Assembly: GCF_000745215.1 (NCBI RefSeq)
Contig: NZ_JQNK01000005.1
Coordinates: 1 to 16,671, forward strand
Length of the DNA: 16,671 nucleotides
Direction of reading: 5' to 3'
Source of the DNA: Methylosinus sp. PW1
Lineage (GTDB): Bacteria; Pseudomonadota; Alphaproteobacteria; Rhizobiales; Beijerinckiaceae
The position numbers were made by a program, and so were the translations under genes. Positions within the stretch are counted from its first letter, which is position 1, and every line of letters starts with the position of its first letter. A model generated the notes under the pieces. The model worked only from the letters and a program-made list of their open reading frames with translations, was not told the origin of the DNA and made no database searches. This document shows positions 8,737 through 13,769 of the stretch, piece after piece.

Positions 8737-8748
8737 TATGCAAGCATA
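8737..8748. promoter_or_regulatory. Palindrome TATGC-AA-GCATA upstream of the relaxase gene
   Basis: A 12-bp inverted repeat with perfect 5-bp arms lies between the relaxase start and the oriT hairpin. It may be an operator for relaxase or accessory-protein autoregulation. Its TATG and CATA elements are also 8 bp apart, as in the partition-locus boxes, but a single pair could be chance. Confidence 0.3.
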
Positions 8749-8757
8749 TCTGCGCCA

Positions 8758-8789
8758 GAGTTGCGAAGCAACTCGTAAGTGCGCCCTTA
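8758..8789 (+). other. oriT: oriT of RSF1010/MOBQ type with nic region
   Basis: A perfect inverted repeat GAGTTGC (8758-8764), loop GAA, GCAACTC (8768-8774) is followed at once by GTAAGTGCGCCCTTA (8775-8789). The core TAAGTGCGCCCT is the nic region known from RSF1010/R1162-type oriT sites, also placed immediately 3' of an inverted repeat. The site sits between divergent mob genes, 52 bases from the relaxase start. By analogy the nick would fall within TGCG/CCCT. The rest of the 8706-8989 gap shows no convincing gene. Confidence 0.92.
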
Positions 8790-8989
8790 AACAATCTTTC
8801 GCTCCACTCAGATCGTTCAAGGTGTCAACATTGTGGCCAGATATCAGAGAGCATGGTGAGGTCAGCGTGTGACATCGAAGCAATCGAAGTGGATCACGCC
8901 AGTATCGCGATTATGAAAGCACTTGGCGGCGATTTTTTGCTCGGTTATGATTCGAGCATCCCGAATTGATCGTCTCGAAGGAATTTCCC

Positions 8990-9310
8990 ATGGCGCGCAA
9001 GACCATCGCCGAACGCATCGCTCAGCTCGACGCCAAGAAAAGGGCCCTACAAGCCCGCCAAGGAAAGCAGGAGCGCACCGAGGATACGCGGCGCAAGGTT
9101 CTGCTCGGCGCTCTCGTGCTGCATCGGCTGGAGAACGCCGCCGATCAGGAATTCTCGAAGCGCCTCGGCGACTGGCTCCGCCGCGAGTTGCCGGGGTTCA
9201 TCACGCGCGATTCCGACAAGGCGCTGTTCGCCAATCTGCTCGGGCAATCGGAGGAGAGAGTCGCGGCGCCGCCGTTGCAAGAGACGGAATCTGCCGATGC
9301 GTCTGCTTAG
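8990..9310 (+). CDS. mobC: MobC/TraD-like mobilization accessory protein
   Basis: 106-residue basic, helical protein transcribed away from oriT. It begins MARKTIAERIAQLDAKKRAL, with Arg/Lys-rich coiled-coil character. It continues with RRKVLLGALVLHRLE, as in small TraD/MobC proteins of alphaproteobacterial plasmids, and with WLRRELPGFITRDSDKALF. I chose the ATG at 8990 because an AAGGA site lies seven bases upstream; an in-frame TTG at 8966 has none. It probably binds oriT DNA or the relaxase to assist strand opening. The gene symbol is used loosely, and TraC/TraD-like naming is equally possible. Confidence 0.8.
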   Translation: MARKTIAERIAQLDAKKRALQARQGKQERTEDTRRKVLLGALVLHRLENAADQEFSKRLGDWLRRELPGFITRDSDKALFANLLGQSEERVAAPPLQETESADASA

Positions 9311-9401
9311 GCTCATTTGTCGACGATCGGGACTGCGCTGAGCGCAGCAACGGCCGGCAGATGGCGTTCGAAGCCACAATTCCATTCGCGAGAGGTCGAT
9401 C

Positions 9402-9668
9402 ATGCTGACCAACATCGCCACGGCGAGCAAGCGCATATCTGACTCTCGCTATACGACAGTCTTCATGGGCGCCATGTTCGTCTTGTCGCTTGCGGGAACC
9501 GTCTATGTGATGGCCGATAAAGCGCTCGAGGAGCGACCGATTTGCGATCGAGCCTTCAAAGATTTCATGGCGGCCGAAAACCTCGTCGACCTCGAACGCG
9601 CCAAATTCATCCTCGACAAGCTGGACTGCTCCATAGCGCGCCGACTGGAACGCCGGACGGGCGAGTAA
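9402..9668 (+). CDS. Small membrane protein of unknown function
   Basis: 88-residue protein with one clear membrane helix (about 20-39, VFMGAMFVLSLAGTVYVMAD) and a charged C-terminal region containing two cysteines (in PICDRAF and LDCSIARR). A GAGAGG site precedes the ATG. It follows the MobC-like gene by 91 bases on the same strand and may belong to the mobilization operon. I do not recognise the family; the two cysteines could form a disulphide if the tail is periplasmic. Confidence 0.65.
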   Translation: MLTNIATASKRISDSRYTTVFMGAMFVLSLAGTVYVMADKALEERPICDRAFKDFMAAENLVDLERAKFILDKLDCSIARRLERRTGE

Positions 9669-9741
9669 GCCGCGCTGAGGCAGGTCTCCAGTTGCGTCGC
9701 CGGGCGCGCAGAACATCACATCGACGCCAGAGGATGGTCCC

Positions 9742-9945
9742 ATGAGCCACCCCGATTTTTATAATGGCCTTCTGGACTGGCCGCTGTACGGTCCAAAGGA
9801 CGGTGAAATCGCCGATCTCGTTCTCGAGCTCGCGGACAAAGGGCTTCGCCTGGCCGAAATCGAATGCCGGATTAAGCAGAATCTTCGCGCCTGGCTCGAC
9901 GAAATCGAGGCTGCAGGGACAACAGCTCCCCTTCCGAGGCCATAG
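9742..9945 (+). CDS. Small soluble protein of unknown function
   Basis: 67-residue acidic protein starting MSHPDFYNGLLDWPLYGPKDGE, with a helical middle (IADLVLELADKGLRLAEIE) and a short Pro-rich end. The ATG has AGAGGA 7-12 bases upstream. It is third in the rightward series after oriT, 73 bases behind the small membrane protein. No family recognised. Start, ribosome-binding site and codon pattern support a real gene, but the size leaves doubt. Confidence 0.6.
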   Translation: MSHPDFYNGLLDWPLYGPKDGEIADLVLELADKGLRLAEIECRIKQNLRAWLDEIEAAGTTAPLPRP

Positions 9946-10047
9946 AGCGAAGACCCGTCCCGAGGGCGCTGCTCGATTTGAGCGAGCGCTTCTCTGTCGG
10001 TAAGGCTGCCTTCGACATTGTTCATGCGCTTTTGCGTGCCAGCGGCC

Positions 10048-10211
10048 GTTGGCATGATCGCCGCGCGCGAGCGCGGCCGGTCTCACCTAGGCAGGGCTTG
10101 CCGAACGCAATCTTTCGTCTCGAAATACGAGCGCGGCGAACGTCGCTCGATGTGGTCGAGTTTGCTGAATTCGTAAAAGCGATGGATTTCGACCCGAGCG
10201 CCGTTATGGAG
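10048..10211 (+). pseudogene. Remnant of an Xre/Cro-type helix-turn-helix regulator (frameshifted)
   Basis: In frame from an ATG at 10054 the sequence reads MIAARERGRS and then, to 10146, TQSFVSKYERGERR, a typical recognition-helix and turn segment of small Xre regulators. The family normally continues LDVVEF. Here that continuation (LDVVEFAEFVKAMDFDPSA) is in another frame starting at 10146, as if one base was lost from the CGC-CTC codons. The upstream helices are also shortened. This is a decayed regulator, or less likely a sequencing error. It lies far from the contig ends, where no other frameshifts are seen. Confidence 0.7.
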
Positions 10212-10381
10212 CGCCCTGCGGGCGCGCTTGTTCCCCTTCTCCCTACACCTTCAGCCTATCACGCGGCGCGGCTATTGCGTTCAAGGCCGCTGCGCGCCGC
10301 CTTCGGCGGTTGCCGCAAGCGGCAAGCCTTGATCGCGCCGCTTTGCGTGATCGTCCGAGGCTATCGGGACGAAGGGCGTTT

Positions 10382-10416
10382 TTTGTTCGCTCCCCCTTCC
10401 GGGGGAATCGAACAAA
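10382..10416. repeat. Large two-part inverted repeat
   Basis: TTTGTTCG (10382-10389) pairs with CGAACAAA (10409-10416), enclosing CCCCC (10392-10396), loop TTCC and GGGGG (10401-10405). This makes a 35-base near-perfect stem-loop. It could be a strong bidirectional terminator or a single-strand replication or regulatory structure. Confidence 0.6.
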
Positions 10417-10510
10417 GGGCATGCCGGGAGGCTCCTGCCGCTGCGCGTGGTGCGTTATTCGGGGGACGGCACGGGTTGGTGCCGCAACCGCCATGCCCCG
10501 CTCCACGGGC

Positions 10511-10558
10511 AAAAAATCGGGCGTAGCGGCGGTTTCGCTTCGAGGCCAAAAGCCGCCG
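10511..10558 (-). terminator. Candidate terminator of the partition operon
   Basis: Read leftward, a stem CGGCGG/CCGCCG (10553-10558 with 10527-10532, extended by AAA/TTT pairing) is followed ten bases later by six T residues (10511-10516 on the complement). It lies 15 bases beyond the stop codon of the ParG-like gene. The gap between stem and T run makes it imperfect. Confidence 0.45.
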
Positions 10559-10573
10559 TTGCGCGATGGGGTG

Positions 10574-10849
10574 TCATTTTTTCATGCTGGCATGAAAGCA
10601 TGTAAGCATGAAGTCGCTGATAGTCTGGTCGGCGTCGAGGGCCGCTCGTTTGATCGCCTTGGCGTCGGCGGCGCTGATACGAATTTGCAACGGCACCTGC
10701 GGCGCTTTCTTCGCCTTGGGCGGCTTCGCCGCCTTCGGCGGGGGCGGTGCCGTCTCGGTTATCACAGGCGGCGGCACCGGCTGGGCCGCGCGTGGCGGCT
10801 GAACGGGGGCCGAGAGGGTATCTTCCGAAAGAATGAGCGCCTTAGCCAT
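10574..10849 (-). CDS. ParG-like ribbon-helix-helix partition protein
   Basis: 91-residue basic protein. Residues 1-50 are Pro/Ala/Lys-rich and probably disordered. From 52 on, VPLQIRIS forms a beta strand, followed by two helices (ADAKAIKRAALDA and TISDFMLTCF), the ribbon-helix-helix layout of ParG/CopG-type DNA binders. A flexible N-terminal tail plus a C-terminal RHH is exactly the ParG plan, where the tail stimulates the ParA-type ATPase and the RHH dimer binds centromere and operator. The gene overlaps the end of parA by eight bases, indicating coupled translation. Its own last codons are built from CATG boxes (10575-10610). The product should bind these arrays, load ParA and repress the operon. 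Confidence 0.8.
   Translation of the reverse strand: MAKALILSEDTLSAPVQPPRAAQPVPPPVITETAPPPPKAAKPPKAKKAPQVPLQIRISAADAKAIKRAALDADQTISDFMLTCFHASMKK
10575..10610. repeat. CATG box array C (8-bp period) in the 3' end of the parG-like gene
   Basis: CATG begins at 10583, 10591, 10599 and 10607, exactly every 8 bp, with a degenerate CATT in register at 10575. The boxes lie in the codons of the C-terminal residues, including CFHASMKK, and overlap the stop codon. Probable binding sites for the RHH protein encoded here. Confidence 0.8.
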
Positions 10850-11498
10850 GTTTCTTCAACGCCTCCGATTCCTGCATGTTTTCATGCAAGCATGATTTTA
10901 TGTTTCTCCACAAACCCGCGATCTCTTGCGCGGCTGCGCCCTTCGGTTCGGCCTCGGTGCTAGTCTGGCCCTTGGCATAAGGCGACTTGTAGCCGGTGCG
11001 GTCGGCAATGAGGGTTTCGGCGACCTGCCCGTGCTTGGAGAGAATAGCGGCGGCCTGCGCGGTAATCAGGGTGTTCGGCTTTACGCGGGTCAGCACGAAA
11101 ACGAAGGGGACGCCGCAGGCTTTGAGGTTCTGAACCGTCACGGGAGCGGCGGTAAGATCGTCCTCGCTCGGCTGAACCGGGAAAATCACAAGGTCGGCTA
11201 GCTTGAACAATTCCGACGCGATATCGAGCCGCCCGGATGCCGTGTCGATGATGCAATAGGCCGCGCCATGTGTGCGGATGAGTTCAAGCCCCTTCTCCAT
11301 TCCATTAAAAGGCAAATCGACACGGGCAGGCGTTTCCGCTTCGCGCTTGGAGTGCCAAGCCGTCAACGTGCCTTGCGGGTCGGTGTCGATCACAAACACC
11401 GGGCCGTCGCCGCTGCGCTCGGCCTCCACCGCCAGATGCTTGCAAAGCATCGTCTTGCCGCTGCCGCCCTTCTGAGAATTGATTACGATTATTTGCAT
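10842..11498 (-). CDS. parA: ParA-family partition ATPase (ParF-like)
   Basis: 218-residue deviant Walker ATPase that drives plasmid segregation. Walker A is QKGGSGKTML (signature Lys10, Lys15), the A' motif FVIDTDPQG is at 35-43, and Walker B CIIDTASG and IFPVQPSEDDL lie at about 82-113. The size and lack of an N-terminal helix-turn-helix fit the short ParF/type Ib class, which pairs with ParG-like RHH partners, as found here. I chose the ATG at 11498 because the protein starts MQIIVINSQKGGSGKT, typical for the family. An in-frame ATG at 11588 would add 30 residues made only of translated CATG repeats. The ribosome-binding site (GGGAG near 11508-11512) and start codon lie inside the upstream box array, so repression by the partner is likely. 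Confidence 0.95.
   Translation of the reverse strand: MQIIVINSQKGGSGKTMLCKHLAVEAERSGDGPVFVIDTDPQGTLTAWHSKREAETPARVDLPFNGMEKGLELIRTHGAAYCIIDTASGRLDIASELFKLADLVIFPVQPSEDDLTAAPVTVQNLKACGVPFVFVLTRVKPNTLITAQAAAILSKHGQVAETLIADRTGYKSPYAKGQTSTEAEPKGAAAQEIAGLWRNIKSCLHENMQESEALKKHG
10875..10902. repeat. CATG box array B (8-bp period) in the 3' end of parA
   Basis: CATG begins at 10875, 10883 and 10891, with TATG in register at 10899. It lies within the codons for the ParA C-terminus (SCLHENMQE), just ahead of the parG-like start at 10849. It could control parG-like translation or transcription, or add to the centromere. Confidence 0.8.
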
Positions 11499-11636
11499 GC
11501 TGACATGCTCCCATGATTCCATGCTCTCATGCAAGAAAGTTCTGCATGTTATTATGCTCTCATGATTCCATGGATACATGCAAAGCATTTAACAGGATAT
11601 TATGATGGCATGCTTGCATGCAAACATGCCATCATT
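11496..11636. repeat. parS: CATG box array A: candidate centromere (parS) and par operator
   Basis: CATG begins at 11496, 11504, 11512, 11520 and 11528. After a one-base register shift it recurs at 11545, 11561, 11569, 11577, 11609, 11617 and 11625, with TATG at 11553 and 11601 and CATT at 11633 filling register positions. So 4-bp boxes alternate with 4-bp, mostly AT-rich spacers for about 140 bp. ParG of plasmid TP228 binds 4-bp boxes with 4-bp spacers in the same way, but its box is ACTC. The first box overlaps the parA start codon. A leftward promoter with TTGCAT (11623-11618) and an AATAT-type -10 near 11597-11602 may lie inside. Confidence 0.85.
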
Positions 11637-11747
11637 CGCCCGCTCCCGTTTCTTGCCGGCGCAAACGCCCTGAACGGCCTTTCAAAAAGCCCACACGCCC
11701 GTTTTTGAGCGCCGACCTCGCCGCCTCCCTTCATCGCCGAGCCTCTT

Positions 11748-11854
11748 GCCGCCGCGAAGCGGCGGCCTCGCACACATAAAGTCGCGCGGCGGCGTGAGCC
11801 GCGCGTCCTTGTCAGTCTTGCCAGAGGTGGGGGAGGGCGCGCGCCGTCGCGCCC
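11748..11854. repeat. Three consecutive GC-rich hairpins
   Basis: Perfect stems: GCCGCCGC/GCGGCGGC (11748-11755 with 11759-11766, loop GAA), CGCGCGGC/GCCGCGCG (11783-11790 with 11798-11805) and GGGCGCG/CGCGCCC (11835-11841 with 11848-11854). They may terminate transcription of rep, or belong to an origin or a repetitive palindromic element. Confidence 0.6.
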
Positions 11855-11936
11855 GTGGGGGAGGAGATGGGCAAATCATCTTCTCCCCCCTTGCGAAGGA
11901 TGTTGCGCCGAAGGCGCTCCGCTTTCTGAATGGTTG

Positions 11937-11960
11937 GTCTGGGTGATTGTCTGGGTAATT
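11937..11960 (+). repeat. Tandem 12-bp repeat, possible iteron pair
   Basis: GTCTGGGTGATT (11937-11948) is followed directly by GTCTGGGTAATT (11949-11960), 11 of 12 identical. Two units are few for an iteron origin, but they are close to the replication gene and next to AT-rich sequence. Confidence 0.4.
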
Positions 11961-12016
11961 TAGAACCTTGGGAGAGGATTCATTGTCAGGTTGGCAACCC
12001 GGTAAAACAGCGGGTT

Positions 12017-12694
12017 TCAACCCTTCGGCGCGATATGGCTTCCGAGCCGCGCCAGCGCCGCCGCGAGGGCGTCGTGCGGGTCGAGAGCCAACGTCCGAAG
12101 CCGCGCCGCGTGGCTCGTGTCCGCCTGCGCGGCGTCGAGGCACGACGGCAGGGGCGGGCAAGCGCCCCATGCGTCGGGATGCGGGGGAGGGGCCTGCGGC
12201 TCCGCCGCGTAGCCCCGCCACTGCGAGGCGGGCAAGATCGCGTAGGCGTTCGACTGCTGCCGCAGCACGAAGCGCCCCTCTATCCAGTCCTCGGCGCAGC
12301 GGCGTAGCCAGTTCACGACGCCTGCGGCTTTCAGCTTCGCCAAGCCGCGCGCCACGCTGCGCGGGCTGATATTGGCCGCGCGGGCGATGCTCTCCTGCGA
12401 CGGAAACAGCGCGCCGGTCGCGTAGTTCAGGAAATCGAAGATCAGCGCATGCAGCACGGCAAGGCCGTTGCGGCCGAGCGCGCCGTCCTGCCGCCCCGGC
12501 GTCCGCGTCGTGCGCTCGAAGCGGCGGGCCTCGTGATAGAGCCGCGCAGCCTTCTTGCGGGGCAGGGGGGCGAATTTCACGTCGCCGCGGCTGCTGTCCC
12601 GCCACACGGGCCAGGTCGCGCGGGCGGTGCCGGTAAGGCCCGCCACGAGCTCGCCAAGGGGCAGGGGGGTAAATGATAGCTGGAATGCGGACAT
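12017..12694 (-). CDS. Winged-helix plasmid replication protein (putative initiator)
   Basis: 225-residue protein with a winged helix-turn-helix at about 97-130 (LFPSQESIARAANISPRSVARGLAKLKAAGVV), of the HTH_36 type found in replication initiators of alphaproteobacterial plasmids. The rest is basic, with FAPLPRKKAARLYHEARRFE near residue 50 and a Pro/Ala-rich C-terminus. The ATG at 12694 has a near-perfect AAGGAGG ribosome-binding site; an ATG at 12748 would add 18 residues over that site. It is the only candidate initiator, and it lies beside par and a repeat-rich gap, which supports the role. It could instead be an accessory replication regulator. No catalytic rolling-circle or primase motif is visible. 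Confidence 0.7.
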   Translation of the reverse strand: MSAFQLSFTPLPLGELVAGLTGTARATWPVWRDSSRGDVKFAPLPRKKAARLYHEARRFERTTRTPGRQDGALGRNGLAVLHALIFDFLNYATGALFPSQESIARAANISPRSVARGLAKLKAAGVVNWLRRCAEDWIEGRFVLRQQSNAYAILPASQWRGYAAEPQAPPPHPDAWGACPPLPSCLDAAQADTSHAARLRTLALDPHDALAAALARLGSHIAPKG

Positions 12695-12780
12695 GGCTCC
12701 TCCTTCGGGTTGGGGAACCCGCCGCGAAGGGGCCAAAAACCGGCGCAAAGACGTACGTTAGCGGGAATGATGATTCCAGC

Positions 12781-12877
12781 TTGACTTACGCTCTGATTTT
12801 GGGGAGAGTCGGTGTTGCTTAGACACCCGATTTTCCCCGGTTCGCCGGGACACCGGCCCGCCTTCATGGCGGGTTTT
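12781..12877 (+). ncRNA. Candidate counter-transcribed RNA opposite the rep leader
   Basis: On the + strand, opposite the leader of the rep mRNA, a TTGACT (-35-like) at 12781 is followed by potential stem-loops. These include GGTGTTGCTTAGACACC (12811-12827, GGTGT pairing with ACACC), and the stretch ends in an intrinsic terminator at 12857-12877. The -10 element is not clear. Antisense RNAs at this position control copy number in many plasmids. The call is inference from layout only. Confidence 0.3.
12857..12877 (+). terminator. Intrinsic terminator on the + strand
   Basis: CCCGCC (12857-12862), loop TTCAT, GGCGGG (12868-12873), then TTTTGTGTTT. This is a compact, strong terminator, yet no + strand gene lies just upstream, so it either ends an untranslated RNA or acts within the rep leader. 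The remaining gap 12878-13010 shows no other feature. Confidence 0.75.
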
Positions 12878-13010
12878 GTGTTTCTAGGGTCTGCTTCTCC
12901 AAGCAAATTGCAGGATTGCCGCGCGCACGAATCAGGCGCGCAACGCCTCAGCCTGCCGAAAATCCCTTGATTCGGCTAGAGTCCTTGGGAAAGGCGGGAT
13001 TTTGCGCTTG

Positions 13011-13033
13011 AATAATAGTAACACATGCGTTAC
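13011..13033 (+). promoter_or_regulatory. Toxin-antitoxin promoter/operator
   Basis: AATAAT (13011-13016), a likely -10 element, abuts the palindrome GTAAC-ACATGC-GTTAC (13018-13033), which ends eight bases before the toxin ATG. An operator at this spot fits autoregulation by the antitoxin. No good -35 is apparent. Confidence 0.55.
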
Positions 13034-13041
13034 CTTATTCC

Positions 13042-13374
13042 ATGCTTGAACTGCGTTACTACCTGCGCCTCGACGGCAAAAGCCCTTTCGAAGAATGGTT
13101 CGCGGGTCTGGATTCAGCGGCGGCGGCGAAAATCGCTGTCGCTCTGGCGCGGCTCGAACAAGGAAACCTCTCGAACGCCAAGGGCGTCGGGGAGGGCGTA
13201 CTCGAATACAAAATCAACTGGGGTGCCGGTTACCGCGTTTATTTCGGGCGCGACGGCGACGTGCTGGTGATCTTGCTGACGGGCGGCACAAAGAAGCGCC
13301 AGCAAAAGGACATTGAAGCGGCGAAGACGAGTTGGACGGATTACAAGCGGCGTAAGCAGCCGCGCATAAACTGA
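13042..13374 (+). CDS. HigB/RelE-superfamily toxin (phage Gp49-like, DUF891)
   Basis: 110-residue basic toxin of the addiction-module killer type, a ribosome-dependent mRNA interferase by family. Visible family motifs are SPFEEWFAGLD near 14-24, a helix IAVALARLEQGNLSNAKGVG, then GVLEYKINWGAGYRVYF and VILLTGGTKKRQQKDIEAA. The last two are the hallmark strand-turn-strand and GG-K-xQ-DI segment. The toxin precedes its antitoxin, the HigBA order. No Shine-Dalgarno site is visible before the ATG, so translation may be weak, as suits a toxin. It probably stabilises the plasmid by post-segregational killing. Confidence 0.92.
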   Translation: MLELRYYLRLDGKSPFEEWFAGLDSAAAAKIAVALARLEQGNLSNAKGVGEGVLEYKINWGAGYRVYFGRDGDVLVILLTGGTKKRQQKDIEAAKTSWTDYKRRKQPRIN

Positions 13375-13386
13375 CGGAGGCTGAAA

Positions 13387-13707
13387 ATGGCGCTGACAAA
13401 AAGCTTCAAGGAACTGGTGCAACGCCGCGTCGCGGACGACCCGGTTTTCGCGGAGAACCTTCTCCGCGAAGGTATCGACACGATGCTGAGCGGCGACATG
13501 GAAACCGGCAAGTCCATCCTGCGCGACTACATCAATGCAACCGTCGGTTTCGAAAAGCTCGCGGCGGCGACCGATACGCCGACCAAGAGCCTCATGCGGA
13601 TGTTCGGCCCAAGCGGCAACCCGCAGGCGCGGAATCTGTTCGGCGTGATCGGCTATCTGCAAAAGCAGGCGGGCGTCGAATTCCATGTCACGCCGTCGCC
13701 ACGCTGA
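13387..13707 (+). CDS. Cognate antitoxin (HigA-like / HI1420-type antidote)
   Basis: 106-residue protein, 12 bases after the toxin, with a GGAGG ribosome-binding site. It begins MALTKSFKELVQRRVADDP and FAENLLREGIDTMLSGD, then ILRDYINATVGFEKLAAATDTPTKSLMRMFGPSGNPQARNLFGVI. The second half is a helix-turn-helix like the Xre-type antidotes paired with DUF891 toxins, with the typical L-RMFGPxGNPxxxNLF segment. It should neutralise the toxin and repress the operon through the palindrome at 13018-13033. The strong ribosome-binding site, compared with none for the toxin, favours antitoxin excess. Confidence 0.9.
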   Translation: MALTKSFKELVQRRVADDPVFAENLLREGIDTMLSGDMETGKSILRDYINATVGFEKLAAATDTPTKSLMRMFGPSGNPQARNLFGVIGYLQKQAGVEFHVTPSPR

Positions 13708-13718
13708 CGGCGTGAGCA

Positions 13719-13742
13719 TTGCAAAACCTCTACCTTTTGCAA
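13719..13742. repeat. Inverted repeat TTGCAAAA / TTTTGCAA at the module edge
   Basis: Perfect 8-bp arms (13719-13726 and 13735-13742) around an 8-base centre, between the convergent antitoxin and TIR-like genes. The right arm, extended as CTTTTGCAAG (13734-13743), also occurs upstream of the recombinase. It may be a recombinase site or a weak bidirectional terminator. Confidence 0.5.
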
Positions 13743-13769
13743 GACATCAATGAGATTGCCCGACTCCGG

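Larger units (their letters stand above)
10211..10558. other. Gene-free, hairpin-dense region
   Basis: No convincing gene between the Xre remnant and the partition operon. Perfect inverted repeats, listed by outer limits: 10211-10225 (GCGCCC/GGGCGC), 10297-10309 (CCGCC/GGCGG), 10310-10325 (TTGCCGC/GCGGCAA), 10382-10416 (TTTGTTCG/CGAACAAA enclosing CCCCC/GGGGG), 10467-10484 (CGGCAC/GTGCCG) and 10527-10558 (CGGCGG/CCGCCG). The density suggests a structured RNA, a single-strand origin, or stacked terminators. I cannot decide between these. Confidence 0.55.
11629..12016. other. Gene-free candidate replication origin region
   Basis: Lies between the par array and the end of the replication gene. 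It contains three strong hairpins (11748-11854), a 12-bp tandem repeat (11937-11960) and GC-rich palindromic sequence resembling dispersed intergenic repeats of alphaproteobacteria. The long open frame crossing it on the complement has atypical, Arg/Pro-rich composition and is out of frame with the replication gene. Position next to rep suggests oriV, but I see no clear DnaA box. Confidence 0.4.

Noticed and set aside
7113..8969. 618-codon open frame on the + strand
   Set aside because: It lies opposite the relaxase gene, whose motifs and domain order are unambiguous. The product is Arg/Pro/Leu-rich with no motif, the usual antisense shadow in high-GC DNA.
8853..8969. 38-codon + strand ORF before the MobC-like gene
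   Set aside because: No ribosome-binding site, no family resemblance and too short to support.
9978..10526. 182-codon + strand gene
   Set aside because: Only the short LDVVEFAEFVKAMDFDP segment looks protein-like, and it belongs to the frameshifted Xre remnant. The remainder runs through hairpins and has no ribosome-binding site.
11499..11588. N-terminal extension of ParA from an upstream ATG
   Set aside because: The added residues are only translated CATG repeats. The ATPase family begins at the ATG at 11498.
11496..11636. CRISPR-like array
   Set aside because: The repeat unit is 4 bp with a fixed 8-bp period and no spacer-length variation or cas genes; it fits protein-binding boxes.
11682..12605. 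307-codon open frame on the - strand
   Set aside because: Out-of-frame overlap with the replication gene, which has a strong ribosome-binding site and a winged helix. The rest runs through hairpins.
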